DNA of 64,000 nt, from assembly GCA_003342895.1 (NCBI GenBank), contig PTFA01000009.1, positions 8,390,677 to 8,454,676 of the forward strand, written 5' to 3'. The notes beneath the pieces were generated by a model, which saw nothing but the letters and a program-made list of their open reading frames with translations, did no database searches and had not been told where the DNA came from. The position numbers and the translations under genes were made by a program. This DNA comes from Casuarius casuarius (lineage: Eukaryota; Chordata; Aves; Casuariiformes; Casuariidae). This document shows, piece by piece, positions 11,991-24,600 of the stretch (the stretch's first letter is position 1; every line of letters begins with the position of its first letter).

Positions 11991-14900
11991 CCCTCTGACA
12001 CCCACTGCACAGCTTAGGTTGCTTAAAAAGAGAGGAGAGTCAGAAGGGACAGAAGAAACCACATTGCTTTTACTTTTGCCTTTGCACCCCTTACCCCGTC
12101 CTAAAAACCAGTAAGGTTATGCATTAGAAAATCATCATTGTTCACACACTTACTAAGGGCTTTAATTTGTAGTGGCTGTTTGCTTGTTTTTAAACACATT
12201 AATTTACTTTTTCCATATATATTTTTGCCAAGTTCTTACAGTTTCTTATGCTCAAATCACTTTTTTACCTGTTAAAACTTCTCTTTACTACTTGCTGCTA
12301 TAGGGATTATAAAAAGATATTAAATTTGGGATACTGGTGATTATCACAAGCAGAGGAATACAACCTTTCTGAAAGTTCAATTAAAAAGAGAAGCTGGCCT
12401 GACAACTGTAATACACTGCTAACTAGGCACCAAAGTTAAGAACAGGCCTGCAGGAAAGGACAGACTATGATTACTAAAGTCTTCAGGTTGTATAGCAATT
12501 GATGTCCAGATCCTGATACCGCAAGAATGGTAAAGGCTTCTCAGGGTCTGATGGGGAAGAAATCAGCAGTGTACGTTAAACGAATAAATGGGGCAGAGGA
12601 AGCCATGCTAGGCAGAAATATGTTGGAGATGTTTGTTTTGAAGCACAGTTCTGGCAAACCAAACAATGACAATCAAATTTGTCATTATTGGTAAGGTTTG
12701 AACAACACTGGCTTATTTTGTTCTTGGCTTCAGAGTTTTAGACAAGAGGCTGCTCATGAATTCTGACCTAGTGCGATCGGTGACTCCAGGGGTCGATGCT
12801 GCTTTCCTGTGTCTGCTGTGAGAGGCTACGCAAGGCACACGATGGCTGTTGCCACATCTCTTCGTGTGTAAGGAGGATAATTTCCACCGTTCCTTCCTTT
12901 ATTTTCATACTAGGGTCTTGATATGGTAAAGGCTCACACATTTGAAGCTACTACACAGTGTAAGAAATAAATACATCTGGTTTTGCATGATGCAGCTTTA
13001 GATTATTTCTTTGGTAAAACCACCCCTCAGTATGTGCATGAAGATATTCTGGAAGAGAGGCCTTCTAAGCAATGCCATAGATGTAACAGAGGAAATGTGA
13101 TGGCGCAATCTCTGCAAAAAAGGAAAAATAGTCGTGAAGACACTTTGAACAGAGTATTTTGACTTTCTCCTTTCCTTCAGTGACCTCTAATTAGGACTTG
13201 TGTAACATGTGAAGACCTGTCAAAGATGTAAGTTGTGATCTGTGGCAGTTTTGCATACTGTAATTTTAAAGCAAAAAGAATGAAGTTCTAATAAATGGGC
13301 TTTATTATGTATAAGATTGATAGGTCAGGATTCTCAAGTCCTTCCTTTCACTTGTTCCTGTTTACCTAAGCTATTTTCTTGTTATAGCGGCTCTGCACCG
13401 TAGTGATCAGTGTATTCCAGGTGTTCTGTCCTATATTACTATTACTGTAGGTGCCTGCAATAATGAAATAGCAATTCTCTCTTGCAATGGTTTGTTCTTA
13501 TAATTAATTGACATAGCTATGGAAGCAGAGCTTTAGATTGCTTCTGCATCGCTGCGGACATACTTTCAAAGAAAATATTCTGGTCCTAGGAAAATACCAT
13601 TCACTTCAACAGAGAGGCCCTGCAATGAAAGCCTGAGGCAGCTGGAAGAAGTGGAGCCTGAAATTCAGATTGCCCTCATTTTATCAAAGCAAAATTACCT
13701 TTTTCCCCAGGTACTTCATAAGCTATTTCCATTGCCAGTTGAATGTAGCCAATTCCTCCTTAACCTTCCAGATTTTTTGGTGAGATGTTAGCTTTCATGG
13801 CATTCAAACACAGCCTGCCCTTACACAAATTCTGTATTTGTACCATCATATTACTTCGCTGCTCATGAACCTTCGAAATTTATAAAAGAAAAGATATTCA
13901 GCAACAAGTAAACTATTCTGAGACTAAAAACTTTGAGGCAGGAACTATATTTTTCTTTGCTTGTTGACTTTCTATGTTGAGCTACACTCAGTAAATATTG
14001 GAACAACTGGGATGTTGGTTTCACAGACACCAGTGCAAGTATACAGTCACCAAGAATTGTCCTGGAGGAGTATCTCCCTTTACAAGGCTAAAGAAAAGAA
14101 CCAATGCAGTAAGTCAGGCTTCTAGACTAGGTTTGCTGCTAATGGCCAATATAAAAACTTACTTGCCATTGACTTGTTGAAAGAACTGTGCTCCCTTTTA
14201 CAGGTTGCTATTCTGACTGTTCTAGTGCACGTCAATATTTTGTGGCTCAATTAGTATCTATAGGTGCTTTCATATAATTAAAGAATACTGCAGGGGAAAT
14301 GAAAATAAATATCATTACTTCATTAATTTGAGAGCCATTTTCTTCCTTGCTACATGCCGCTGTCACCAGCCGTACAGCAAGCTTTGAAAGCAAAGTCTAT
14401 GACATACTTAATTTGGTAAGTTTCTGATTTCATTTAAACTCTTGTAGACTCACTGTAACACCACTAAAATGTAAGAATAATTGAAAACTTTCCATTTAAA
14501 TTATTTTTCTAGGTGGGGAAAAAAGAATTTTGACAAAACTAGCCCTCTTTCTTTTTTTAAAAAAATCAGATTTTCATGCAAAATTTCAGCAGAAATCTTT
14601 TTCCTGTTTGAAAAATAGAAAAAGATCATTCTACTTTGTAGTGGTTTATCTGAGATGAAATTTAAGATCCATTTGTAATGTGCTGTATCTGGAAGGATCC
14701 AGGAATCAAGCACTTGAGCTTCCTTTTCTGTCTCTGTGGTGTGTATGTGTACACATACCCATATAAATACATAGGATGACCTATTTCAGATTTATAGCCT
14801 GAGGTGAGAGAACTATGGCACAAAAGCACTTAGTTGATAAATAAACTCTACTAATCTCCAAATGAATGAATATTATTTTTCTGTAGTCTCACATGGTATA

Positions 14901-17900
14901 CAGTACCATTTTACCAGGAATCTGGAGCTTAGCAGTGATCGGCATCAGCCCGATGTCCTAGGTATGTCACGGCATGGATTATTGCTCCAATCAATACAAA
15001 GCAATTTCTAATCAAGGGAAACAATTGCACATCGGTTTATTCTGATTCATTCTCAGACAGGATTTCTGCAACCTCCTATGGATTTGCAGCTGCTCAATTG
15101 CAGTCTAATTGCATGACCCCTATAGAGCAACACCCAAGGAGCGTCAGTGGTACACACTGACATTCAGAACAAAGCAAACGTGGTGAAGCTTGTAATTCAC
15201 ACAGCAAGGGAAAATGCACCAGTTGTACATGAAAGGAAAGGCAGCACATTAAGATACAGGTGTCACATCCCTTCTTGTTTACAAAAATTCTACAATGTCT
15301 CTATGGCCCAAAGCAATAATTTATTGCAAGACACACAGAAATACTCATTCAAAATTGAATGTTCCTTCTTTACACAAGCCAGAATAAAACAAAGCAAAAT
15401 AACCAAGAGTGGTAGCTTATATAGCAAAGTTCCTGGACAATAGCTTTGTTAAAACTAAGAAAACGCGGTTTAGCAATGCTAGCCTACTAGAAGAGACCAC
15501 AAGTCACAGGGGAGTCCGGGAGGCCCCATTCAATCTTCCAGATATTCCAGGCCTGGCTCTCAGACTGTGCTTTTTGGCATTTTATCTTTCTGGTAGTCAT
15601 TTTCTTACTGCTAGAACCTCAATTTCTTTTGGAGCATCAGGGAATATAAGTGGTCATATCAACGCATAGCAACAGCTTACATCAGGGCGATTCAGAAAAG
15701 AAAGTGAAAAATACTGGAGATTGCTGTCCTAATCTCATGAGAAGTGTAGCAGTAACCTCGGGTGCCCGGAGAGAGAGGTCAGCCCATTCCATGTCCACAG
15801 ATTCACACACTGAGGATGTGCTGAGCTCCAGACGGGTACCTCTCTGTGACAAACCTCCCCCCCCACGAAGAGGCCACAAATTCTGCGATTTATTATTCTG
15901 GGGATTTTTTTGGTGGAAAACCTCTCTTTGCAAGAGTTTTCCTCAACAACTTTAACAACTTTCATTTTTCAACTACTAGTTAGAATACTTGAACTCTGGA
16001 ACGAATGGATAAGACCCCTGGGTAAACTCACAGCTGTCACTGAGAAGAAAGGAACTGGCCACGAGCTCTAACTCACAGGCGCCCAGTCTGCCTGCCTGCT
16101 GAAGCAGCTCAAAGCTATTCTTTACTGACTTGCTGAGGATGACACATAAATGATGTCTTGCCACTGGACATTGCAGCTATACAGGTGTTAGTATATTGCT
16201 ATTTATCGGCTCTCAGTGAAATGCCAAAATAGTTGCTTCCCAGTGGCCCTCATTTTATACACTAAAGGAGAAACTTCAGCTCCAGGAAAACTACTCTTGA
16301 ACAAGAGAAAAATCAGTTAGCATAGAATAATGTTGCAATCCAGGAATGCAAAGCCTATGCCGAATTCACAGTTATATTCAGCCTACTTCCACTGGGAACT
16401 GAAGAGACTGTCTTCTAACATTTGACACCCCAACTGTTAACACAAGCTTTTGCTATTTTGAGGTGTCCTGGCCACAAAGGAAGGCTATGGGCTCAAAAGA
16501 AGCATACAGCAACTGCTAATTCTAAAAACAGCTCATTTTGTAGCAATAGAAATGGAACAACACCTTAGTCTGTCCAAAGTTTTCATGAACATTTTCCTAA
16601 AAAGCAAACAAACAAAACCCCTATCATCACTAAATGTAGGCTAGGTTTATTTTGACATTTCACGACCCACCTAGAATTTGAGAACAGAATTCTACAACTT
16701 TACTCAAGTAGGAGGCTGACAAGTATTATCAGAAGAGATCAGCTGGACTACTAGCATAGTCCAACAGTATTGGCAGAAGTCAGCAGGAAAATCAGGCTAA
16801 TACCAGAGTAAACTGTCCTTTCTTCATACAGTGGATATGATACTTGATGTCGAAATGAAGCTGTATCTCTTATTGACAAAACCCTCGGCTCTATAACTTA
16901 TTATTGTAATAAGGCAAATTTCTAACTTAGGGCACTTGAAACTTAGGGCAAAGGTTCTAGACAGTGACACAGAAAACTATTTTCATTTTAAATCACAGCA
17001 AGTCAAATTCTAACAAAGAATCTGGCGTTGGCTCCAAATGTAAACTAGCAATGAAAGTGGTTGTCAGCTAATAATTAGTGACTTAATTCCTATTTTATAC
17101 ATTCTTCTTTGCAGCCTGCAGACTGGCAATAGTTGCATAAGCCTCACTCAAACTTCACAAACTTACACTTCTCTTTTTTGCTTATGTCATCAATTTGGTA
17201 TCGAGCAGCTGAGATTGCTGCATCATCCATTTCACTGCTGCATTTTCATCAGTCTGGGTATGAAGGGTGGATTTTATTCTTTTGCATTTGTTCTGCATGT
17301 ACTGTTTGGCCACAGCCAGTAACAACCAAGTGACACACATCACTGTTCCTCTTCCTTATGGAGCTACTTTCCCAGACAGTAAGGAATGGATGAACAGCTG
17401 CTAATCCTTGCTACACATTTTTGAATAGTTTCTAGAACTTTTGTCAAAAGGACAATAAGCTGCCAAATCACAAGGGCGTCTTTTAAACTTTCCTGTTTTA
17501 CACCTGTGTTTCATTTAAGAATATTTTTTGCATGAAGAAACAATTCAGACAATACTTGTTATTAATAATGTTGACTGAGGTAAAAGATAGTCTTTTTTTT
17601 TCAAGAGCACATTATCTTTAATGAAGATATTGATAAAATCCTAACTTTGATCAAATATAATCATTAGCCTGAATTTCCCTCCAAAGTTCACCTTTTTTAA
17701 CTTCGCGTATGAAGTAGAACTCTACTTCCCTACAAAAACAGCCTTTAATTTTCATTAGTTTCGAGTGGAAAATCTCAGCCAGTGGTAAGATTCCCCTGCC
17801 CCATCGCATTCCTCTAACTCAGATAATTTGATTTAAGCTTATATACTAGATGGGATAATACATACTCCTTGCTTGATTTTAATTATCTAGGACTCTGATG

Positions 17901-18110
17901 CCAGTGTCAGTGATGACAGACACCAGTGGGAGTTGTGAATACAAGCCCAGGGCAAGTCAAGGGTCTGACTGCGCATACCTTTGCTGTAGTCTTGTCTTTA
18001 GTTTCTGAATTACTTTATCTTAATTACCTCTCCCCCAGTTTTAATAAATACTGTCATATAGACAACGCTTATTTCAGAAAAAAGTTAAGGCTCAATAAAT
18101 GCTTTATATT
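11991..18110. other. Noncoding DNA, no gene seen
   Basis: AT-rich unique sequence with short frames only; the longest is 101 codons at 15650-15955 (plus), overlapped by two minus-strand frames. Around 14980-15115 there is a block rich in homeodomain-like ATTA/TAAT and CAATTGCA words that could be a conserved noncoding element, but a species comparison would be needed to say so. A C8 tract lies at about 15857. A short duplication of AACTTAGGGCA occurs at about 16926 and 16941. Confidence 0.6.
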
Positions 18111-18196
18111 TATGTCCCTTTATAAGTAAATAGTATAATATATATTTATATAAGTATATAAGTATTATATATATATATGTCCCTTTATAAGTAAAT
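18111..18196. repeat. TA microsatellite between 21-bp direct repeats
   Basis: An identical 21-bp word (begins TATGTCCCTT, ends AGTAAAT) occurs at 18111-18131 and again at 18176-18196. The 44 bp between the copies is almost pure TA/TATAAG repeat. The arrangement suggests a local duplication across an unstable AT microsatellite, for example by replication slippage. Confidence 0.85.
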
Positions 18197-18344
18197 TTGC
18201 TTCTAAGACAAGTGTGCTAATAATTAGAGTACACAGCGATGGATTTTTTTCCAAAGTCGTCTTTATGAAATAAATCTATGGAAATTTTGGTAAAGCTATT
18301 ATAATAGGGTTAAACCAATTCCCATTAGTATTAGGGTTATTTTT

Positions 18345-18422
18345 TGAGTACTGATATATTTATAATAATATTTATAATAATATTATATAATATTAGTAAT
18401 ATTTTAATAATATTTAGTAAAG
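18345..18422. repeat. TAATAT-rich simple repeat
   Basis: An irregular array of TTTATAATAATA, TAATATTA and TTTAATAATA words covers about 75 bp. It is a decayed AT simple repeat and has several self-complementary words. Confidence 0.7.
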
Positions 18423-21240
18423 TAGAAACTGCCAAAAGTAGGAATTTTACAGCAGCTGACCTTTAGACCTTGTCACACATTAGCAAATAAACCTAGTCCA
18501 GGGGATAGTCCTTCTCTTTGTCACACGTAACTGTAGCATGGCACTACGGAAAATGGGGAGGAGAGAGAACTGCTATCCAGCTCCCATGCCTATTTCATAC
18601 GATATTTCAGGCAGGCTCAATCACACCATTTGTTTCTGAGAGGATGTTGTGATACTAATACGTCAAAAAGTGTGAAGGAAGCCCATTTATAATGCATCCG
18701 TAACATTATGGCTCTAGCTATTCTGTTGCTCACTCAAAAAGAGAATTGCTTGGATAATTTGCTATTCATTTTTGAAAAACTTTATCATGTAGATTTCTTA
18801 TGTCCATTTTAAGGACTCTCTAAAAGCAATTATTATTGCCTAAATATCCATACCTAAAATCATTCCACTAGTCTATATCATCCTTTTCCAGACTAACCTC
18901 TTAAAAATGCAGTGCACATTTCTTCATGACAAGGCTTTTCTACCTAACTGATAAGATCCTCCCATGTTCTAGGGGTAGTTCCTGCAATTAAAAGAAACAG
19001 GTAAAACTCACAAAGACAGCATGTAGGGGATAATCATGGACTGACAGGGGAAGAAGCTGTAAAACCCAGTTTCTATGCTCACTACTATCATAATTTCTAA
19101 TGCAGGTCTAATACGGACCATGATTCTTCAAAGCACCAACCATAAGCCAGATTTTTAAGTATATAAGCCAATCCTCCTTACTTCAGAAATGTACGTTTGT
19201 GGCTTTTGTAGCTAATAAGATTCAAGCACATGTTTTAGATGCTTTGTTAAGCGAGATTACGGTGGGAAACTGTATATTATAGAGCTCTTGTTTCAGTTTG
19301 AAATATTCCCACTTCTGATTGTATTTCCACTGTCTCCCTTTAAGAGGCCATTATTATTCAGAAATAAATCCCTCTAGAGCCTTCTGGGACTTTTTTTTAT
19401 GCTGAATAGTATAGAAAGGCAGGTATGTGCCATGTCAGAAGATCCCACCCGTCCAATTGTTATGAAGGCATCGTTACCAGTAACTGCAGTGAAAAAACAA
19501 GAAATACTTTCTAAGATATTGCAAGGGAAGAGCATTTTCTTGGTATTCAGGCATAGTTCTGTTTAAGACTAACAAAGATACTTATGTAGTAAGCATTAAA
19601 ATCTTATAACTGACAATCAAGCACACCTTCTCATATGAAACCCTGTTTCTGAGTACAGTTGGGATTTTAACAAAATTTTAGTGATCTCTATATGGAATAT
19701 GACATTCTCAGCAGTATTGAGCACCTCCAGTCAGCTAACCTGTATCAGAAATACAGACAGGATTGTGGCATCAACTGCTGAAAACTTTTTAAAAATAGAA
19801 ATGATAATTTCTTTCTTCTGTTTCCTTCTCAATCTGTGACTAACACTCTTTGATTTGTTCATAAGCCTTTGCTTCTTTTCTCACTGTTTGCAATGTGGAA
19901 GAATAAGGCGGTCTAATTTGCTTGTCATGCGGGCAGAGCTGACAGGAAACTTTTTAACTTGTCCCGGTTCCTGGAAATAGTTTGTTCCATGGTCACGTGG
20001 GGGATTAGCCGCCAGTGATGCTGCCTGCTGAACTCTTGCTGCCATCTCTCAAGAACTGTGATCACAGAAGAAAGGTTATAGCACAAGCAGCAAGAGACAA
20101 TCCCAAACTGTAGTCTGAAAGTTGGGACACATTCCTTGAGCGGGATCTCATGCTAGAAGATCTCGTGCAGAAAGCAGAAGACACATGTGATATGATTGTA
20201 GCGAGCTGCATAGCTAAGCAGTAGTGTTTTCATGAGGTGTGTTCTTACATTCCTATTTAGATGAAACTACAATATCCAAGTCTGGCGTACAACTGTCTCA
20301 AGAGAAGTACTTCTACCTCATGATGTTCTGGAGGGTGTTCTCCACATCACTTGGCATTGGATTTATTCTTTCCTGTGTAAACGTTTAGGTTGAATTCAGC
20401 AAGCATAAACTTTCCATACCTACTCTGAGAGTGCAATTCCTTATATAGCCCATGGAGGCAACAGTCTCTGCTAAAATTGTACCTTGGATTGGTCAAATAA
20501 CACACTGTAGATTCCTCTCCCTCTGTGCATGGCTTATAGGAAGTATAATTTGACTACTTCCAATTTAGGCACCTCAGCTGGGATCCCAAAGTTAGGTGTC
20601 ATGAAGCCAGGCCTGAATGCTGCTGCTGAGAAAAAAATGATGCTGCATGTACGAGCTGAAAGGCAGCTACGTCCAGTGACAGAGAACCTGCGGGAGCTGC
20701 TCCACCCACTGTCTCTGGACAAAGCAGAGGACACTACTTCTGGTGACGCAGATGTCCTTCATAGCGTACATGACATCTGCAGTTGAGCACAGAGCCCAGG
20801 CATTCAGCCTTCTGCTCTCCATAGGGAGCTGGTCTGAATCAGTCCTCTTTCAAACATGTGAAAATCTGCATTCCTTCCTATGATTCTCAAGAGCCTAGCA
20901 CCCAGAACTAGCAAAGAGTTAACATATATTGCTTCAGGTATAACAGTAATTCCATTTATTTTGTATAAACCTACATATGCTTAAACTTCCGTACCTGTGT
21001 AAGTCTGATGTTAGCACACCTATTTAGTGCTCTCTCTTGTGTTTCCCGAGTCTCCCCCTCCTGCTTTCATAGGTAAAGCACTAGCTGACTCGCTGGCATT
21101 TTGCACAACCATACTCATCAGATTGCTGCGTAAGTTGAAGCAAGGCTTTTGTTGTTGCAGCTGAAAATATGTTTTTTTCTCCCTATAACAAAATTCTTGA
21201 AGACTAAAGTTGATTCCTGAGTTAGAACTTGCACTAGATA
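18423..21240. other. Noncoding DNA, no gene seen
   Basis: Unique AT-rich sequence. The longest frame is 85 codons (20529-20786, plus), mirrored by a minus-strand frame over the same bases. Around 19147-19172 and 20568-20610 there are phrases (CCAGATTTTTAAGTAT; TTAGGCACCT) resembling decayed amniote interspersed repeats, but they are too short to call. Confidence 0.6.
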
Positions 21241-21246
21241 CAGTAG
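21241..21246. repeat. Left target-site duplication of the solo LTR
   Basis: The six bases CAGTAG lie immediately before the LTR's opening TG and are repeated exactly right after its closing CA at 21603-21608. Six-base duplications are typical of class II (ERVK-like, alpha/beta-related) retroviral insertions. Confidence 0.85.
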
Positions 21247-21341
21247 TGTTGGGGACCAAGATTGAGTGATGCTGTGTGGAACAGCAGAGAATCTTTAAGG
21301 CAGAAAGTAATGATCTGGTAACTATGAAATTCCAGTGATCA

Positions 21342-21405
21342 TGTGTCTCCCTGCCTGTGTCAGCAGTCACGGTGTGCCTCCCTGCCTACGTGTCAGCAGC
21401 TGCGG
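21342..21405 (+). repeat. Tandem pair in the LTR U3 region
   Basis: Two adjacent imperfect copies, 21342-21372 and 21373-21405, share the CTCCCTGCCT and GTGTCAGCAG blocks. The second copy differs by a few substitutions and a 2-base length change. Tandem units in U3 are commonly enhancer repeats in retroviral LTRs; that role here is inferred. Confidence 0.75.
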
Positions 21406-21524
21406 TGGGCCTGTCCTGCTGGACTCTCCTGCCCGCCTGCTAGGCATCAGAAGACATCTTACCCACCTATCACAAGATGCCACAATGCCAAGAAGATACT
21501 TGGAGGAGTGGCTGAGCTGATGGC

Positions 21525-21530
21525 TATATA
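21525..21530 (+). promoter_or_regulatory. LTR TATA box
   Basis: TATATA in the context GGCTATATAACC sits 24 bases upstream of the poly(A) signal. It is the expected core promoter of the LTR, and transcription would start about 25-30 bases downstream, near the AATAAA. Whether it is active is unknown. Confidence 0.65.
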
Positions 21531-21548
21531 ACCAGCCATTGTGTTTTC

Positions 21549-21554
21549 AATAAA
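21549..21554 (+). terminator. LTR poly(A) signal
   Basis: AATAAA lies 48 bases before the LTR end and is followed by a GT/T-rich stretch (CTTCTTGTGGTCTGTGTCG) that fits a downstream poly(A) element. Together with the TATA box it sets the orientation of the LTR as plus. Confidence 0.7.
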
Positions 21555-21602
21555 GGCTTTCTTGCACCATTCTTCTTGTGGTCTGTGTCGTCGTATGCCA
21601 CA

Positions 21603-21608
21603 CAGTAG
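21603..21608. repeat. Right target-site duplication of the solo LTR
   Basis: CAGTAG, identical to 21241-21246. It fixes the right end of the LTR at 21602 and shows that no internal retroviral sequence follows. Confidence 0.85.
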
Positions 21609-24600
21609 GTACTATAGAAGGCTACCCACTACCGATTAAAGAGAGTAGCTTTTGTTCTATGTTAAAATTTAATCTATTGTTCCTAGCCAGCTATGCAGAA
21701 CCCCTCTACTTGCAGATAAGAATGCAAATAGTTCTGCTATTGCCATTATAAGATTTTCCTATGAATGGGAAAGATATTCTTGTTAAAAGCCTTGACACTT
21801 GATTTTGAATAATCTACCAATCAATTGCCAGGATGGTGAGCTGATATAAGGCGGTATGTTCAGCAGCTCTCTAAATAGTTTAAAATCATATCCCTGTCTC
21901 ATCTTAATTAATGAGACCTATGTGCACAATTCACTATTTTCATAAGATATTGATGGCTGACCTCATTTCTCCACAACATTTTTAAAATCTATTGTGAGGC
22001 ATTCAGTGTGCAACCTCACATTACAGAAATCTTCCACTAGAGAAGAAACACACTTATTTTTGTATTTCTCTCAAAGAACTACTGTCTCAAGTTGTTCCAA
22101 GTGATTCGAAACAAACCAACAGAGCAAGAGACCATGAAGATAATGAAGAGTGGCAGGGAAAGTGAAGGTACGTTAGTAGCAGCTACGGTACTGATCACCA
22201 ATAAAAAAAGATATAAAGGAGTCCCATATCTACCATCCCTCTTGTTAAACCTTTTTTGTTTATTTTTCCTTCTCTCAGTGGTTTTACTTAGCTCAGAATA
22301 GAAGTAAACTGTACACAGATCACTTTTGCTTTTTACTAATTCAAATTTTCTGTTGATCAGCCCATAGTATTTTCTGTACTAAACTGGTACAACCTTTTAA
22401 TTACATGAGTGGTACAAACACATTAATCCAGACATTGGTAAAAATTCCTGAATTTCAGGACTGCAAAAATATAATATTTGAATATCATAAGTAGAAACAT
22501 ATTCTTGCAATAATTTATTGATTTGAATAGGGTAAGTCAGCAGTGATTCCTGCTTCAAGATGGCTATTCCTTTAGCAGGATAAAGTGCTCATCTGTCCAT
22601 TAACCACCAAAGCAAACAAAAAATACATTTTAATGCCAGTAAAATGGCCTCTGATATGTTGTTTTAGCCTATCCAATTGACACAGATGATCTAACTATTT
22701 TTAGCAGGTCGGACCTCTCTATCATTCTGTCTACATAGACTGTTTCTTGGAAAATCTTCCAACAACTCACTGGTACTAATAGATAATGAGGGATTTTGCC
22801 ACCATGCCTAGATTTTCTCATCTGAATCAGAGATGTGGCATCAGAAAGGCTGGCACACGCACCGACAATATGGATATATCAAACCTACTCATGAAACAAC
22901 TTGTTAGGCACAGGTGGGAGCTGAGCCTGCTTCTCCTGCTGTCGGTACGGATGCCAGCTCAACTGCACAGTGAGCTCCAGCCTGCGGGGCTCCAGCTCCA
23001 GGGCAGAGCACTGCTGAGCACAGCTATTTCAAGCCCTAAAACTGTCCTGAAGTGTTTTTTGCTGGACAGGTTGAGTTTATTTACATAAGGTGGGCCAACT
23101 TGCATCCTGTCTACTAATCAGATTTCTGATTTTTAGAAAGTCATCTTCTTTTCTCTTTGCCCCTGGGGACTGCTTTGGTATTTTGTATTGTCTTTCATGC
23201 TTCACAGAGGGATAGTTTTTAACATGGCCATTAACCCAAATGCTCGCTCAAAATTGGCGTCCTTCCACAAAGCATGAAGAGCAGCGGGGAAGAGCGTAGC
23301 ACCTATGGTACCTGGGGAAAACCTGGCAGGTGGTGAGAAGCCAAATCCTCTGTAAACTACACTGAAATATCTCAGCTGGAGGAAAAGACAGATGGAATAA
23401 GATGGAAAAGTAGTGGTAAAGTTGTACAGGATTGAAGGTTACAGAACAGCGATACGGAATTCAGCAGCCAGCGCAGTCCAGCCTTCCATAGCCGACTGGA
23501 GAAACCAGGGGAGGGGCATGTGGCAATATTTTAAAGCTATATCATCACTCAGACAAAAAAGGTGGTGGAAGTACCTTAAAATCAGTATTATTTAAAATCA
23601 TAGCAGTTTTTAACCTAGTAGAGCCAGTTAGGCTAAGACTTCTGTAATCAATGGTCAACATCATCTAATTGCATCAATGAAAAAGGCTTCCTTTATCTAA
23701 TCAGTATCAGGATTTTACTCTGAGGGGTTCGTTTTACTGTGAAAAAGCAGGATTACTTCTCACCAATGACAAATCACAAATTGCGTAAAAGCAGCTGAAA
23801 TTAAACACTGAATTCTACTTTGCTTCTAAACGGTGCGCGCCAAAGACAAGCCATGCTGTGCTAGAAACATATACAGGGTGACAGCCCACAGCCTGCTATG
23901 CCCTGCCAATTGCCAATGATAAGGAAACCAATACCCACTCCTCACACCAATGCCAGATTACACTATATTACTATACACATTGCTACCTGAGAGCGAGGGT
24001 GCTCAGAGGCCACAGAAAGACCCGAGCTCATTCTCACTGGTATACTCACTGGCAATATGGTATTGCCTACTGTGGGTAAGCAAGATTAATTAGAAATCAA
24101 CAAAACTGAAAACATCATGAGTCAGCTCTTTCTACAGGAGAGAGAAAGGGCTAATATTCAAAATCATAAACCATTAGGAAAATAAACAGTAATGACTGAG
24201 ATGTCAAGAATCAGAGTTAGCAGCAACCCAAGGGAGAGAGCTGCTGATGGAGGAGAGAGATCTGGTTCACAGCCAGTACCAACCCTGGAGACAGACATAA
24301 TAATATAAGGAGATCATGCACTAATTCATAGCCAGAGACTACCTCAGTGATACAGAAAAAGCTCCTATTTCAGGGACCCCTCCTGATTGCATGCTGATTA
24401 CTTGTAACTTTTGACAGGTTTTAGTAGTGGCCAAAAGGATTAAGGGGCTTGCCACGCCAATAATTAAAAATGGCTGGAAGACAGAAAACAGGAAACCTCT
24501 GCTCTACTTGCAAAACTCAGATGTACAGCTTAGATAGACTGCTTCTAAGGCAGGAAAAGGAGGCAGCAAGGAGTATGGAAAGATTACCAGGGAAGGACAT

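Larger units (their letters stand above)
21247..21602 (+). mobile_element. Solo LTR of an endogenous retrovirus
   Basis: This is a 356-bp long terminal repeat left after recombination between the two ends of an old provirus. It begins TGTTGGGGACC and ends GCCACA, the usual TG...CA termini, and is bracketed by a perfect CAGTAG duplication. In order it holds a U3-like part with a tandem pair of imperfect 31- and 33-bp repeats (21342-21372 and 21373-21405), a TATA box at 21525, a poly(A) signal at 21549, and a short GT-rich U5-like tail. The spacing of TATA, poly(A) signal and end fits a plus-strand LTR. No primer-binding site, gag, pol or env follows, because the right duplication starts directly after the LTR. 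The intact duplication suggests a younger insertion than the CR1 fragments. The exact family is not identified. Confidence 0.85.

Noticed and set aside
11700..12062. 120-codon minus-strand frame
   Set aside because: It overlaps a small CpG-dense patch that is also open on the plus strand. No recognisable protein features.
21020..21370. 116-codon minus-strand frame
   Set aside because: It crosses the left end of the solo LTR and its target-site duplication, so it cannot be an old conserved gene.
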